Origin: JALSIF01 sp026981635 [NCBI: bacterium]
GTDB taxonomy: Bacteria > 4484-113 > JALSIF01
Assembly (NCBI GenBank): GCA_026981635.1
Contig: JALSIF010000104.1
Span: 1-22,877 of the forward strand
Direction: 5' to 3'
DNA: 22,877 nucleotides
How positions within the stretch are numbered: position 1 is the stretch's first letter; each line of letters opens with the position of its first letter. A program made the position numbers and the translations under genes. The notes beneath the pieces were generated by a model, which worked only from the letters and a program-made list of their open reading frames with translations, did no database searches and was not told the DNA's origin. Of the stretch, positions 14,193-21,187 are shown piece by piece.

Positions 14193-15005
14193 ATGATGGG
14201 CGATGGATCGGATGACCTGCTGAGGATTGGTAGTCACACCTTTCGCAGCCGCCTGATTACGGGAACCGGCAAGTACCCGGACCCCGAGACCATGGTGGAG
14301 GCGACCAAGGCCAGCGGCACCGAGCTGGTCACGGTGGCGGTGAGGAGGATTGACCTCTCCAAGGACCGCAGCGAGAAGAACTTCATTGATTACCTGCTTC
14401 CCCTGGGGGTAAAGATCCTGCCCAATACCGCCGGCTGCTACGATGCCGACTGTGCGGTGCGCACCGCCCGCCTGGCGCGGGCCGCCCTGGAGACCGACCT
14501 GATCAAGCTTGAGGTGATCGGCGACCAGAAGACCCTTTTCCCCGACATGTACGAGACCCTGCGTGCGGCCGAGATCCTGGTCAGGGAGGGCTTTACCGTG
14601 CTCCCCTACACCATCCCCGACCAGGTGGCCGGTAAGCGCCTGGAAGAGATCGGTTGTGCGGCAGTGATGCCCCTGGGCAGCCCCATCGGCTCTGGCCAGG
14701 GCATGCCCGACTTTCGGGTGATTGAGTTTATGGTGGAGGAGCTTTCCGTACCGGTGATAGTGGATGCCGGCCTGGGGGCTCCCAGCGATGCCAGTCTGGC
14801 CATGGAGATCGGAGCCGCCGCCGTACTGGTAAACACCGGCATCGCCAAGGCCAAGGACCCAGTCAAGATGGCCCGCGCCTTCAAACTAGGGGTGGAGGCG
14901 GGCAGGTTGGCCTATCACGCCGGGCGCATCCCTAAGCTCCGCTACGCCATGGCCAGCAGCCCCACCGAAGGGGTAATCGGAACCCCTGCCAAGCCCTCCG
15001 GATAG
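14193..15005 (+). CDS. thiG: Thiazole synthase ThiG
   Basis: ThiG is a cytosolic TIM-barrel enzyme that makes the thiazole phosphate moiety of thiamine from deoxyxylulose phosphate, dehydroglycine and ThiS-thiocarboxylate. The roughly 270-residue product shows the family sequence throughout: [12 protein letters not shown] at the N-terminus, [24 protein letters not shown] with the Schiff-base lysine, a [11 protein letters not shown] phosphate loop, [28 protein letters not shown] and the C-terminal AMASSPTEG. An upstream in-frame ATG exists at 14181, but GGGAG at 14184-14188 fits initiation at the 14193/14196 ATG pair. No ThiS, ThiF or ThiH gene is next to it, unlike many thi operons; tRNA-Leu follows 41 bases after the stop. 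Confidence 0.96.
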   Translation: MMGDGSDDLLRIGSHTFRSRLITGTGKYPDPETMVEATKASGTELVTVAVRRIDLSKDRSEKNFIDYLLPLGVKILPNTAGCYDADCAVRTARLARAALETDLIKLEVIGDQKTLFPDMYETLRAAEILVREGFTVLPYTIPDQVAGKRLEEIGCAAVMPLGSPIGSGQGMPDFRVIEFMVEELSVPVIVDAGLGAPSDASLAMEIGAAAVLVNTGIAKAKDPVKMARAFKLGVEAGRLAYHAGRIPKLRYAMASSPTEGVIGTPAKPSG

Positions 15006-15011
15006 GCACCG

Positions 15012-15154
15012 GTTAGGGGTCAGGGGGTATGAAGTCTTGCCACCCTGCCCGGGTGGCGGAATGGTAGACGCTGCGGACTTAAAATCCGCTGGGGCAAAGT
15101 CCCCGTGTGGGTTCGAATCCCACCCCGGGCACCTGTCCATTGAGGACCCCTAAC
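15012..15154 (+). repeat. Ten-base inverted repeat flanking tRNA-Leu
   Basis: GTTAGGGGTC (15012-15021), just after the thiG stop, is the perfect inverse of GACCCCTAAC (15145-15154), 14 bases after the tRNA. In a precursor transcript the two would pair and enclose the whole tRNA. Confidence 0.6.
15047..15131 (+). tRNA. tRNA-Leu (anticodon TAA)
   Basis: An 85-base class II tRNA with a long variable arm. Acceptor GCCCGGG pairs with CCCGGGC, the D-region is TGGCGGAATGGTAGACGC, the anticodon stem GCGGA/TCCGC encloses a loop with TAA (reading TTA), and the T-arm has GGTTCGAATCC. Discriminator A is followed by CCT, so CCA is not encoded, unlike tRNA-Glu in this window. No clear promoter is visible in the 41 bases after thiG, so read-through from thiG is possible. 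Confidence 0.97.
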
Positions 15155-15199
15155 TAAGGCCGGAAGCTGGCATAATTTCCCTTCCTGGAGGAGAAGGCC

Positions 15200-15340
15200 A
15201 TGGAGAATCTCAGCAAGTACATCGGGATGAACCCCATTGAGCCGGTCGTCCCCATGATCATCTTCATTGCCGTCTGGATCACGCTCTTTGTGATTGACCG
15301 CTGGATCCTAAAGACCCCCTATCGCAAGGGAGAGGAGTAG
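15200..15340 (+). CDS. Small single-span membrane protein (46 residues)
   Basis: A 46-codon frame beginning MENLSKYIGMNPIEP, with one hydrophobic span (VVPMIIFIAVWITLFVI) followed by DRW and a charged C-terminus ending KGEE. A GGAGGAG site lies seven bases before the ATG, and a CATAAT preceded by TGG at 15171-15176 may be its -10 box. The combination of strong ribosome site, clean membrane span and tight packing with the next gene (six bases) supports a real gene. I do not recognise the family. It may be the first gene of the small cluster leading to the glycosyltransferase. Confidence 0.72.
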   Translation: MENLSKYIGMNPIEPVVPMIIFIAVWITLFVIDRWILKTPYRKGEE

Positions 15341-15346
15341 CCTCCG

Positions 15347-15631
15347 GTGCAGGGGTCCAAACCAAAGCCGGTCTCGGCCCGGGTGAAGGGCGAGCGGGGA
15401 GACCGCTTCATAGTTGAGATCACCTACGAGAACGGCAACCGGGGCGACCTGGAGATTCACCGCGACCCGGCGCGCCGCTTTGACCGCCGCTTTGAGGAGT
15501 ACGCCTACCCGCTGGTCTTTGGCCGTCACCACTGGTTTGACATGCCGGAGGAGGCCTACCAGCAGCTCAAGGATCTGATCAGCCAGGCCATCGCCGACTA
15601 CCAGAAGCAGGGCAAGGGTTCGGCCGGGTGA
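15347..15631 (+). CDS. Hypothetical small soluble protein
   Basis: A 94-residue, highly charged protein of no family I recognise. The N-terminus is basic, followed by a predicted beta-hairpin region (RFIVEITYENGNRGDLEIHRD), an Arg-rich segment (RRFDRRFEEYAYPLVFGRHHWFD) and a C-terminal helix (EEAYQQLKDLISQAIADYQKQ). The start is GTG with GAGGAG about ten bases upstream, inside the end of the preceding small gene. Its stop overlaps the next start (GTGA), so it is translated together with the downstream membrane protein. Confidence 0.7.
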   Translation: MQGSKPKPVSARVKGERGDRFIVEITYENGNRGDLEIHRDPARRFDRRFEEYAYPLVFGRHHWFDMPEEAYQQLKDLISQAIADYQKQGKGSAG

Positions 15632-16428
15632 GCCGGGGCCAGCTTTTCAGAGTGCGCATAGACTCCACCTACCGCAGGGCCAAGCAGGCCCGCGAGCTCA
15701 GGGATCAGGGCCATCAGCTGTCGGAGCTTGCCTTCTCCCGGCTGGACTGCCCGGTGGACCAGCTTTTGGCCGAGCTGGGCAGGGAGGCGCTCAGGGCCGA
15801 CCCCGCCGGAAGAAGACACCTGCTTGCCCTGCGTGAGCAGATGCTCGGTGAGCTGCCCTTCCCCTGGAGCCACTATCACCTCTATTACGCCCTGATCATC
15901 CTCGGGGTGCTTTTGCTCCTTTACTGGTCAACCACTCCCACCTCTCCCATCCCCCCCTTTCTTCCCCAGTCCCCCTGGGTTAAGGGGCTGGGCTATGTGG
16001 CCATGGTTCTACTGGTGGTGCTCTCCCAGTGGCTTCGGGTGAGGATTGAACTGGTGAGAAAAGGGCAGGCCGAGGCCCTGCCTGATACCTACGCCCGTCG
16101 GTTGGGGGCGGACCTTCTGGTGGCTCTAATTGGCAGCACTTTCCTTAGGGAAAAGTTCCCCCTAGACCCGCGTGAGGCGCGAGAACTACTCGACGGCCAG
16201 TTCGCAGTTAGGCGGGTGCTGGAGCTGGTGGAGAGGCTCAACCAGGTGGGAGCACTCGCTTTGGTGGGAGGGGTAAGGCCGGGAGTGCTTGCCCTTACCC
16301 TGCTCGTAAACGACGCCCGTGCCCAGGCCAGGGGAGAGGTCTACCTTACCGCCGACCTTCTCTCCGGGCTCATCTCCCACGAGGAGCTGGGCCAGATTCA
16401 AGGCGCCTCACCCCATGCCGAAACCTAA
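15628..16428 (+). CDS. Hypothetical two-span membrane protein
   Basis: A 266-residue protein of unknown function. The first 80 residues are helical and charged, suggesting a cytoplasmic domain; two hydrophobic segments follow (about 82-101, LYYALIILGVLLLLYW, and 117-134, LGYVAMVLLVVLSQWL). The C-terminal 130 residues are again soluble, with helices (ELLDGQFAVRRVLELVERLNQVG) and a strand-rich end (VLALTLLVNDARAQARGEVYLTADLLSGLI). Both soluble parts would face the same side. It starts at GTG overlapping the preceding stop, and the glycosyltransferase begins three bases after its stop. Position suggests a role linked to filament assembly or glycosylation, but nothing in the sequence proves this. 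Confidence 0.75.
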   Translation: MSRGQLFRVRIDSTYRRAKQARELRDQGHQLSELAFSRLDCPVDQLLAELGREALRADPAGRRHLLALREQMLGELPFPWSHYHLYYALIILGVLLLLYWSTTPTSPIPPFLPQSPWVKGLGYVAMVLLVVLSQWLRVRIELVRKGQAEALPDTYARRLGADLLVALIGSTFLREKFPLDPREARELLDGQFAVRRVLELVERLNQVGALALVGGVRPGVLALTLLVNDARAQARGEVYLTADLLSGLISHEELGQIQGASPHAET

Positions 16429-16431
16429 AAT

Positions 16432-17481
16432 GTGAGTCGCACGGAGGCGACGGCAGCCCGCACCACCATCTCACCCGATCCCGCCAAGCCGGGCATCTGG
16501 CTGATACCTTCTCAAGGTGGAGCAAACCTGCTCTTTATGGTTCCCCTGGGCTACGCCCTCTATCGCCACCGCTATCCCCTCTACAACTTCCAACTGGGGG
16601 AGATGCTGGATACCTTCCCCAAGATTGACACCCTGGCCGCCGATGCCATCTCAATCTTTGGCCGCTATACCCGCCGCATGCTCCACAAGCTGGGCGTTGC
16701 CGGGGTGATCTGCTTTGGCTTCAACCACCTGGTCAAGGCGAGGGAGGGGAAACTGCTCAACTTCTTTGCCGCCGGACGGATAAAGCACCTCTCCCTCTTC
16801 TTCTCCGACCCCTTGGAGCTTCTCCCGGAGGGGGAGCGGGAGGCGGCGCTTAGCTCTAGCTACTGGCGGGCGGTCATATTGGATCCTGAAGCCCATGAGG
16901 AGCTGGTAAGGAAACTGCCCTCCACCAGTTGGCACTACCTCCCCCCCGCTACCGACCCAGAGCTCTACTTCCCCATAGCTGGAGTGAATGATGCAGAGGC
17001 ATGGAGCACCGACTTCTCCTATGTGGGGGCCTATTCTGAGGAGGTGGCCGAGATGATGCTTGCTGCCGGGGCGGAGCGCTTCCTCATCTGGGGAGAGCCC
17101 CGCTGGGGTGAGCATCCTGTCCTGGGCAGCCGTTTCCGGGGAAGCGCCCTGCGCGTTGGGGCGCTGAACCGGATCTACAACCTTTCCCGTTTTGTCCTGG
17201 TATTGGACGAGCCTCCCGCCCTGGCTGTCCAGCGGGGCCTGGATGTGCTTGCGGCTGGATCGGTTCCAGTGATGCGGGAAGGGGTAGCCCGGTGGCTGGG
17301 GGAGCTTGTGGGCAAGGGAGAGTTTCCCCTCGTGACAGGGGGTGAAGATCTGCTCAGTCTGGCAAGGGACTCATCCCCGGCAGAGTGGCGAAGCCGACTG
17401 GCCGGTGCCCGCCGGGCTCTGCTTTCCTCCCATACCTGGTATCACCGCATCCCCCGCCTGGTGGAGATTCTGCTTCGCTGA
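16432..17481 (+). CDS. CgeB/YkvP-like glycosyltransferase, possibly acting on flagellin
   Basis: A 349-residue protein resembling CgeB-type family 1 glycosyltransferases (GT-B fold). The N-terminal half begins PGIWLIPSQGGANLLF and continues as an alternating beta/alpha domain; the C-terminal half has FSYVGAYSEEV, NRIYNLSRFVLVL, then RGLDVLAAGSVPVM near residue 268, which is the donor-binding segment of the family, and AGARRALLSSHTWYHRIPRLVEIL at the end. No membrane span is seen, so it is cytosolic. The start is GTG. The flagellin gene with its own sigma-28 promoter begins 216 bases downstream on the same strand, and flagellin glycosyltransferases often sit next to their substrate. That link is inference; a surface-polysaccharide role is possible. 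Confidence 0.75.
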   Translation: MSRTEATAARTTISPDPAKPGIWLIPSQGGANLLFMVPLGYALYRHRYPLYNFQLGEMLDTFPKIDTLAADAISIFGRYTRRMLHKLGVAGVICFGFNHLVKAREGKLLNFFAAGRIKHLSLFFSDPLELLPEGEREAALSSSYWRAVILDPEAHEELVRKLPSTSWHYLPPATDPELYFPIAGVNDAEAWSTDFSYVGAYSEEVAEMMLAAGAERFLIWGEPRWGEHPVLGSRFRGSALRVGALNRIYNLSRFVLVLDEPPALAVQRGLDVLAAGSVPVMREGVARWLGELVGKGEFPLVTGGEDLLSLARDSSPAEWRSRLAGARRALLSSHTWYHRIPRLVEILLR

Positions 17482-17499
17482 CTTTTTGTTCCCTACCCC

Positions 17500-17526
17500 T
17501 AAAGTTCCTCCCTCTGGGGCCGATAC
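17500..17526 (+). promoter_or_regulatory. Sigma-28 (FliA) promoter of the flagellin gene
   Basis: TAAA (17500-17503), a spacer of exactly 15 bases and GCCGATAC (17519-17526), against the flagellar sigma-28 consensus TAAA-N15-GCCGATAA: one mismatch in twelve. It predicts a transcript start near 17533 and a 165-base leader before flagellin. Confidence 0.9.
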
Positions 17527-17555
17527 TCACCATGGCGGCATGTCCGCCGGCAAAT

Positions 17556-17575
17556 CCATCACAAGGAGGTGATGG
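17556..17575 (+). promoter_or_regulatory. Upstream hairpin with AAGGAG hexaloop, candidate CsrA site
   Basis: CCATCAC and GTGATGG form a perfect seven-pair stem with the six-base loop AAGGAG, placing GGA in the loop as CsrA sites require. The local sequence ATCACAAGGAGGT resembles the CsrA consensus. It also contains an 11-base perfect match to the anti-Shine-Dalgarno region, yet the nearest ATG is too close for efficient initiation. Confidence 0.65.
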
Positions 17576-17602
17576 GCGAGGGAAAAATCGTCACTTTGAG
17601 GT

Positions 17603-17640
17603 GGATGCCTCACGCATCCCCGCACCGAGCCCACCGGTGC
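17603..17640 (+). repeat. Two spacer hairpins in the flagellin leader
   Basis: GGATGC/GCATCC with loop CTCAC (17603-17619) and GCACCG/CGGTGC with loop AGCCCAC (17622-17640). They fill the interval between the two AAGGAG hairpins and would shorten the distance between them. Confidence 0.5.
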
Positions 17641-17673
17641 AATAAGGGAAAGGATCCAAGTGGGCAAATCCAC

Positions 17674-17693
17674 GGTTATCAAGGAGGGTAACC
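17674..17693 (+). promoter_or_regulatory. Hairpin with AAGGAG hexaloop covering the flagellin ribosome binding site
   Basis: GGTTATC and GGTAACC pair over seven positions (one T-G wobble) around the loop AAGGAG, which is the flagellin Shine-Dalgarno sequence, centred about 13 bases before the ATG at 17698. Stem length and loop are the same as in the upstream hairpin at 17556-17575. Binding of CsrA here would block ribosome access. Confidence 0.65.
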
Positions 17694-17697
17694 AACC

Positions 17698-20553
17698 ATG
17701 AGCGTTCTACGCATCAACAACAACATCGTCGCTCTCAATGCGAACCGAAACCTCAGGGTGACCGGTTCGCAGCTCGCCAAGAGCCTTGAGCGACTCTCCT
17801 CCGGTCTGCGCATCAACCGCGCGGCCGACGATGCGGCGGGGCTCTCCATTTCGGAGAACCTTCGCTCGCAGATTCGGGGCCTCAACCGAGCCTCCGCCAA
17901 CGCCCTGGACGGGATCTCCCTGATCCAGACGGCCGAGGGAGCGCTCAATGAGGTCACCAACATCCTCCAGCGGATGCGGGAGCTGGCGGTCCAAGCAGCC
18001 AACGGTGTGCTTACCGCCAATGACCGCATCGCCATCCAGCAGGAGATCAACCAGCTCATTGACGAGATCGACCGCATCGCCTCAACCACCGAGTTCAACA
18101 CCCGAAAGCTGCTGGACGGCACGCTGGGTGCCCTGATCTCCACCGACGACCCCACCAAGCTTCGCGCTGCAGTGGTGGGCAACGTGGGCAAGGGGGGCAA
18201 CTTCATCCTCAACAAGCAGGTGGTGGACGTGGGCCAGCTTCAGGTCCAGAAGACTGACGTCTTTACCACCATCCAGCAGCAGGATGCGGTGGGCACCCTA
18301 AACTTCCTCACCACCTACCGGGCCGAGGCCAAGTTCGCCAATGGGGCTACTGTGGGCTCAACCGGCATCACTGAGATGGTGGTGGACCCCCGAAGCACCA
18401 ACACCCTGACCGGCAAGGACGCAACCTTCCAGCTCAGGGCAGACGCCAACGGTGAGACCCTCAACGTGACCGGCGGTGGCCTTGACTTCGCCAACCTCAT
18501 CAACGTCCAGAACCTCAACTCGGGTGACAAGTTCCAGCTCATCGTCTCCACCGCCTCGGGTCTGCAGACCTTTGAGGTGATATACAGCACCGCCGCTGGA
18601 GGAGTGGGCAGCAACGTCTTCAACACGGTGGCGAGCTTTGCTGCCGCCCTCTCCAATGCGGCCTCCACCGTGGTCAACTACGTGAGCTTCCAGACCGGCC
18701 AGTTCCGTCTGGTGCTTTCCAACGGTACCTTCAAGGGCTTCAAGTTCGTGGACGGCTCCCTTGACACCACCGCCCAGTCCGCCGGAGTGCAGAACGCAAG
18801 CAAGGTCTTCCTCTCCTTCGTGAGCCTCGCTTCTTCTTCAAGCTTTGCCTCAAACATTCTCTTTTCCTCGGCCGATGTGCGCTTCCAGGATCAGGATCTC
18901 ACCATCAACGGAGGAGTTCCCCAGCTGGTCAGTAATACTGCCGGTGATGAGCTCCTCTACGTGCGGCTGGCCACCAACGTGCTTGACATGGGCCTGATTA
19001 GCGGCTCCACCAGCTTCCTGGGCTACTCAACCGGAGGCAACACCAAGTTCATCAGCGCGGCCAACTTCTACAGCGTGAGGGCGGGCCGCACCGATACCAT
19101 CGTCACTGGAAAGGACATTGGCGATCCGGCCATCGGACCCAACCAGCTGGTCAAGTTCGGGCAGGTGGTCCAAGTTTCCACCGTTGCCACCGACGGCACT
19201 TTCCTGATCAGCTCGGCAAGTGAGACGACTTACGCAGTCTTCCAATTTGACAACACGGTCTACAACCAGGCAATCATTGACGGCAAGACCCGTGAGCAAG
19301 CCATCTCTCTGGCCAAGGGTAATGCCCTGGGCTACTCCATCAACGGCACCTTCACCACTGTCTTTGACGTGGGAGAGATCTTCAACGGTGATCTGGCCAA
19401 AGTGAGTGCAGGCTCCACTGAGAACCCGCTCACTGGAGTGAGGATCCGCTTTGACGCCATCCTGCAGGCGGGTGAGACTGCCACCTTCAACGTGAGCACC
19501 AACAACGTGCTTACCGCCGACCAGGCGACCACCCTCGGGTCCATCTCCCGCTTCCAGGAGTTCGGCGTCTTCAACGGTCGGGACAACCTCACCTTCCAGA
19601 TCTTCGTCAAGGGCCAGAACCGCAGCGTCACCATCAACGTGACCAAGAGTGACACCCTGGAGACCCTGGCGGGCAAGATCAGCCTCGCCCTGGCCGATCC
19701 CAGCTCCTCCACCGACCTGAACCTGGAGGGAGGCATCAACTTTGACTTTGCCCCCGACCTGGTTCACGTAAACACCATTGGAGTGGCTAAGGGGACCATT
19801 TCCATCACCACCCCGGTGCCGGGAACCGAGTTGGTCATCGCAGGGGACGAAAACTTCCTCAAGGCCCTGAGTCTGATTGAGATCCAGGATGCCAAAGCTC
19901 CCATCTACTCCATCACTGCCACCAACGTGGAGAGTGGTGAGGTGGTGGGCACGGTGAAGACCGACTCCAACGAGATCAACGGCCTGCTTCCGGGGCTCAA
20001 GATCTTCTTTGACCCCACCGTCCAGCTCACCCTTGACCCCTATCCGCCCACCGGGAACTCCAACGATGCAGTCAACTCCAATCCCTTCTTCCGTCCCGAC
20101 ACCCGTCCTGTCCTCTCCATCACCACCGCCACCGACAGCGAGTTCATTCACGTTGCTCCACGGGGCTTCCGCTTGCAGATCGGTCCCAACCAGGGTCAGT
20201 CCATTGACACCTTCCTGCGCGATCTGTCCAGCGAAGCGCTGGGAGTGGCCGGACTGCTGGTGGTGACTGAAGACCTGGCCAGCGAGGCGATCAGTCGGGT
20301 GAGCGAGGCGCTGACGGCGGTCTCCTCTGAGCGAAGCCGCCTCGGAGCCATCCAGAACCGGCTCGAATCAACCATCCGGAACCTGGACATTGCGGCCGAA
20401 AACCTCACCGCCTCCGAGAGCCGTATTCGAGATGTGGACGTGGCCCAGGAGACGGTTGAGGCCACCCGGCTCCAGATCCTGCTCCAGGCCGGTACCGCGG
20501 CCCTCGCCCAGGCCAACCAGCTGCCCCAGGCAGTCCTCCAGCTGCTGCGGTAA
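17698..20553 (+). CDS. fliC: Flagellin, unusually large (951 residues)
   Basis: The filament subunit. The N-terminal D0/D1 region is textbook: INNNIVALNANRNL, QLAKSLERLSSGLRINRAADDAAGLSISE, RGLNRASANALDGISLIQTAEGAL and ELAVQAANG, to about residue 145. The C-terminal D1/D0 region (about 835-951) has RSRLGAIQNRLESTI, ESRIRDVDVAQETVEATRLQILLQAGTA and ends PQAVLQLLR. Between them are about 690 residues of beta-rich, Ser/Thr/Asn-rich, cysteine-free surface domains, including a flagellin-IN-like segment near 615-700 (RSVTINVTKSDTLETLAGKISLAL). Common flagellins have 270-550 residues. Expression is from a near-consensus sigma-28 promoter, and the leader has paired CsrA-like hairpins. A cytosolic glycosyltransferase is encoded just upstream. 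The gene could equally be called hag. Confidence 0.97.
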   Translation: MSVLRINNNIVALNANRNLRVTGSQLAKSLERLSSGLRINRAADDAAGLSISENLRSQIRGLNRASANALDGISLIQTAEGALNEVTNILQRMRELAVQAANGVLTANDRIAIQQEINQLIDEIDRIASTTEFNTRKLLDGTLGALISTDDPTKLRAAVVGNVGKGGNFILNKQVVDVGQLQVQKTDVFTTIQQQDAVGTLNFLTTYRAEAKFANGATVGSTGITEMVVDPRSTNTLTGKDATFQLRADANGETLNVTGGGLDFANLINVQNLNSGDKFQLIVSTASGLQTFEVIYSTAAGGVGSNVFNTVASFAAALSNAASTVVNYVSFQTGQFRLVLSNGTFKGFKFVDGSLDTTAQSAGVQNASKVFLSFVSLASSSSFASNILFSSADVRFQDQDLTINGGVPQLVSNTAGDELLYVRLATNVLDMGLISGSTSFLGYSTGGNTKFISAANFYSVRAGRTDTIVTGKDIGDPAIGPNQLVKFGQVVQVSTVATDGTFLISSASETTYAVFQFDNTVYNQAIIDGKTREQAISLAKGNALGYSINGTFTTVFDVGEIFNGDLAKVSAGSTENPLTGVRIRFDAILQAGETATFNVSTNNVLTADQATTLGSISRFQEFGVFNGRDNLTFQIFVKGQNRSVTINVTKSDTLETLAGKISLALADPSSSTDLNLEGGINFDFAPDLVHVNTIGVAKGTISITTPVPGTELVIAGDENFLKALSLIEIQDAKAPIYSITATNVESGEVVGTVKTDSNEINGLLPGLKIFFDPTVQLTLDPYPPTGNSNDAVNSNPFFRPDTRPVLSITTATDSEFIHVAPRGFRLQIGPNQGQSIDTFLRDLSSEALGVAGLLVVTEDLASEAISRVSEALTAVSSERSRLGAIQNRLESTIRNLDIAAENLTASESRIRDVDVAQETVEATRLQILLQAGTAALAQANQLPQAVLQLLR

Positions 20554-20572
20554 ACCAGCCGTAGCCTGATCT

Positions 20573-20628
20573 AGCTGGTGCGGGGGTGCCACCCCTCCAA
20601 GGAGGGGGCCTGGCCCCCCGCACCAGCT
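20573..20628 (+). terminator. Long stem-loop after flagellin
   Basis: AGCTGGTGCGGGGG (20573-20586) and CCCCCGCACCAGCT (20615-20628) form a perfect 14-pair stem, continued inside by GCC/GGC and by CCCCTCC/GGAGGGG. No T-run follows, so it is more likely an mRNA 3'-end stabiliser, processing site or partial terminator between flagellin and flaG than a simple intrinsic terminator. The apex again contains AAGGAG (20599-20604). Confidence 0.6.
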
Positions 20629-20658
20629 GGGGCGATCTGTCTTGGGCTGGAGGGCACG

Positions 20659-21099
20659 ATGGCGGTAGGAGCGGTACAAGTTGGTTCCGTCAGGGTGGCG
20701 CCTGAGCTCAAGCGGCAGGCGGTCACCAGTCCTAAGGCACCGTCCTTCTCGCCTATAAAGCAGAGGCCAGCCTCACCCCCACCGGCGTTGTCTGTTCCCC
20801 AGCAGGGGTCCCACACTCCCCAGTCCCCCCCTCCCACCCCCCCTCCCAAGAAGGAGCTTTCCCCAGCCGAATACCTAGCCATGCTTAGACGGATGAATCT
20901 GACCTATGATCTCTTTGAGATTCAGGCCAACTACCGCTACGACAAAGAGTTGGGAATGGTAAGGGTGGTGGTGAGAAACACGGTGACTGGAGAGGTGATC
21001 CGTCGCATACCTCCCTATGAGCCATACCGTCCCATCTCCCTCCATCACAGCAAGGATCAAGCTGACGACTCATCTAACCGGATTGACCTGGTAGGGTAG
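20659..21099 (+). CDS. flaG: FlaG-family flagellar protein
   Basis: A 146-residue protein. The first 70 residues are Pro/Ser/Gln-rich and probably disordered (SPPPALSVPQQG, PPPTPPPKK). The C-terminal part is the FlaG domain: FEIQANYRYDKELGMVRVVVRNTVTGEVIRRIPP, with the typical TGEVIRxIPP signature. FlaG proteins are encoded between flagellin and fliD and affect filament length; the mechanism is not well known. The start ATG follows a GGAGGG by four bases; the frame is open upstream to 20578, but that part overlaps the right half of the long stem-loop and is unlikely to be coding. Gene order flagellin-flaG-fliD is the usual one, which supports the assignment. Confidence 0.9.
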   Translation: MAVGAVQVGSVRVAPELKRQAVTSPKAPSFSPIKQRPASPPPALSVPQQGSHTPQSPPPTPPPKKELSPAEYLAMLRRMNLTYDLFEIQANYRYDKELGMVRVVVRNTVTGEVIRRIPPYEPYRPISLHHSKDQADDSSNRIDLVG

Positions 21100-21125
21100 G
21101 CAAACTGGACCGGGTCCTCCCCGAG

Positions 21126-21170
21126 GGCCGGAGAGTAGTCCTTGATGTTCACTTCCCCTATGCTCCGGCC
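21126..21170. repeat. Inverted repeat overlapping the fliD promoter
   Basis: GGCCGGAG (21126-21133) and CTCCGGCC (21163-21170) are perfect inverted copies 29 bases apart. The right arm includes the first bases of the GCCGATAA -10 box. It could be an operator or an RNA stem in flaG read-through transcripts. Confidence 0.45.
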
Positions 21171-21175
21171 GATAA
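21149..21175 (+). promoter_or_regulatory. Candidate sigma-28 promoter of fliD
   Basis: A perfect GCCGATAA (21168-21175) with TCAC, a poor match to TAAA, 15 bases upstream. Initiation would be about seven bases before the fliD ATG. No Shine-Dalgarno sequence is visible in that gap, so a transcript from here would be nearly leaderless. Confidence 0.5.
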
Positions 21176-21187
21176 CTAACTTTGACC

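Noticed and set aside
19027-20151. A 374-codon minus-strand frame inside flagellin
   Set aside because: Antisense of the flagellin insert, Gly/Val/Asp-rich, no motif; the sense frame is continuous with both conserved flagellin ends.
20578-20658. Upstream extension of flaG to 20578
   Set aside because: It runs through the right half of the long stem-loop after flagellin and has no ribosome site; ATG 20659 follows GGAGGG.
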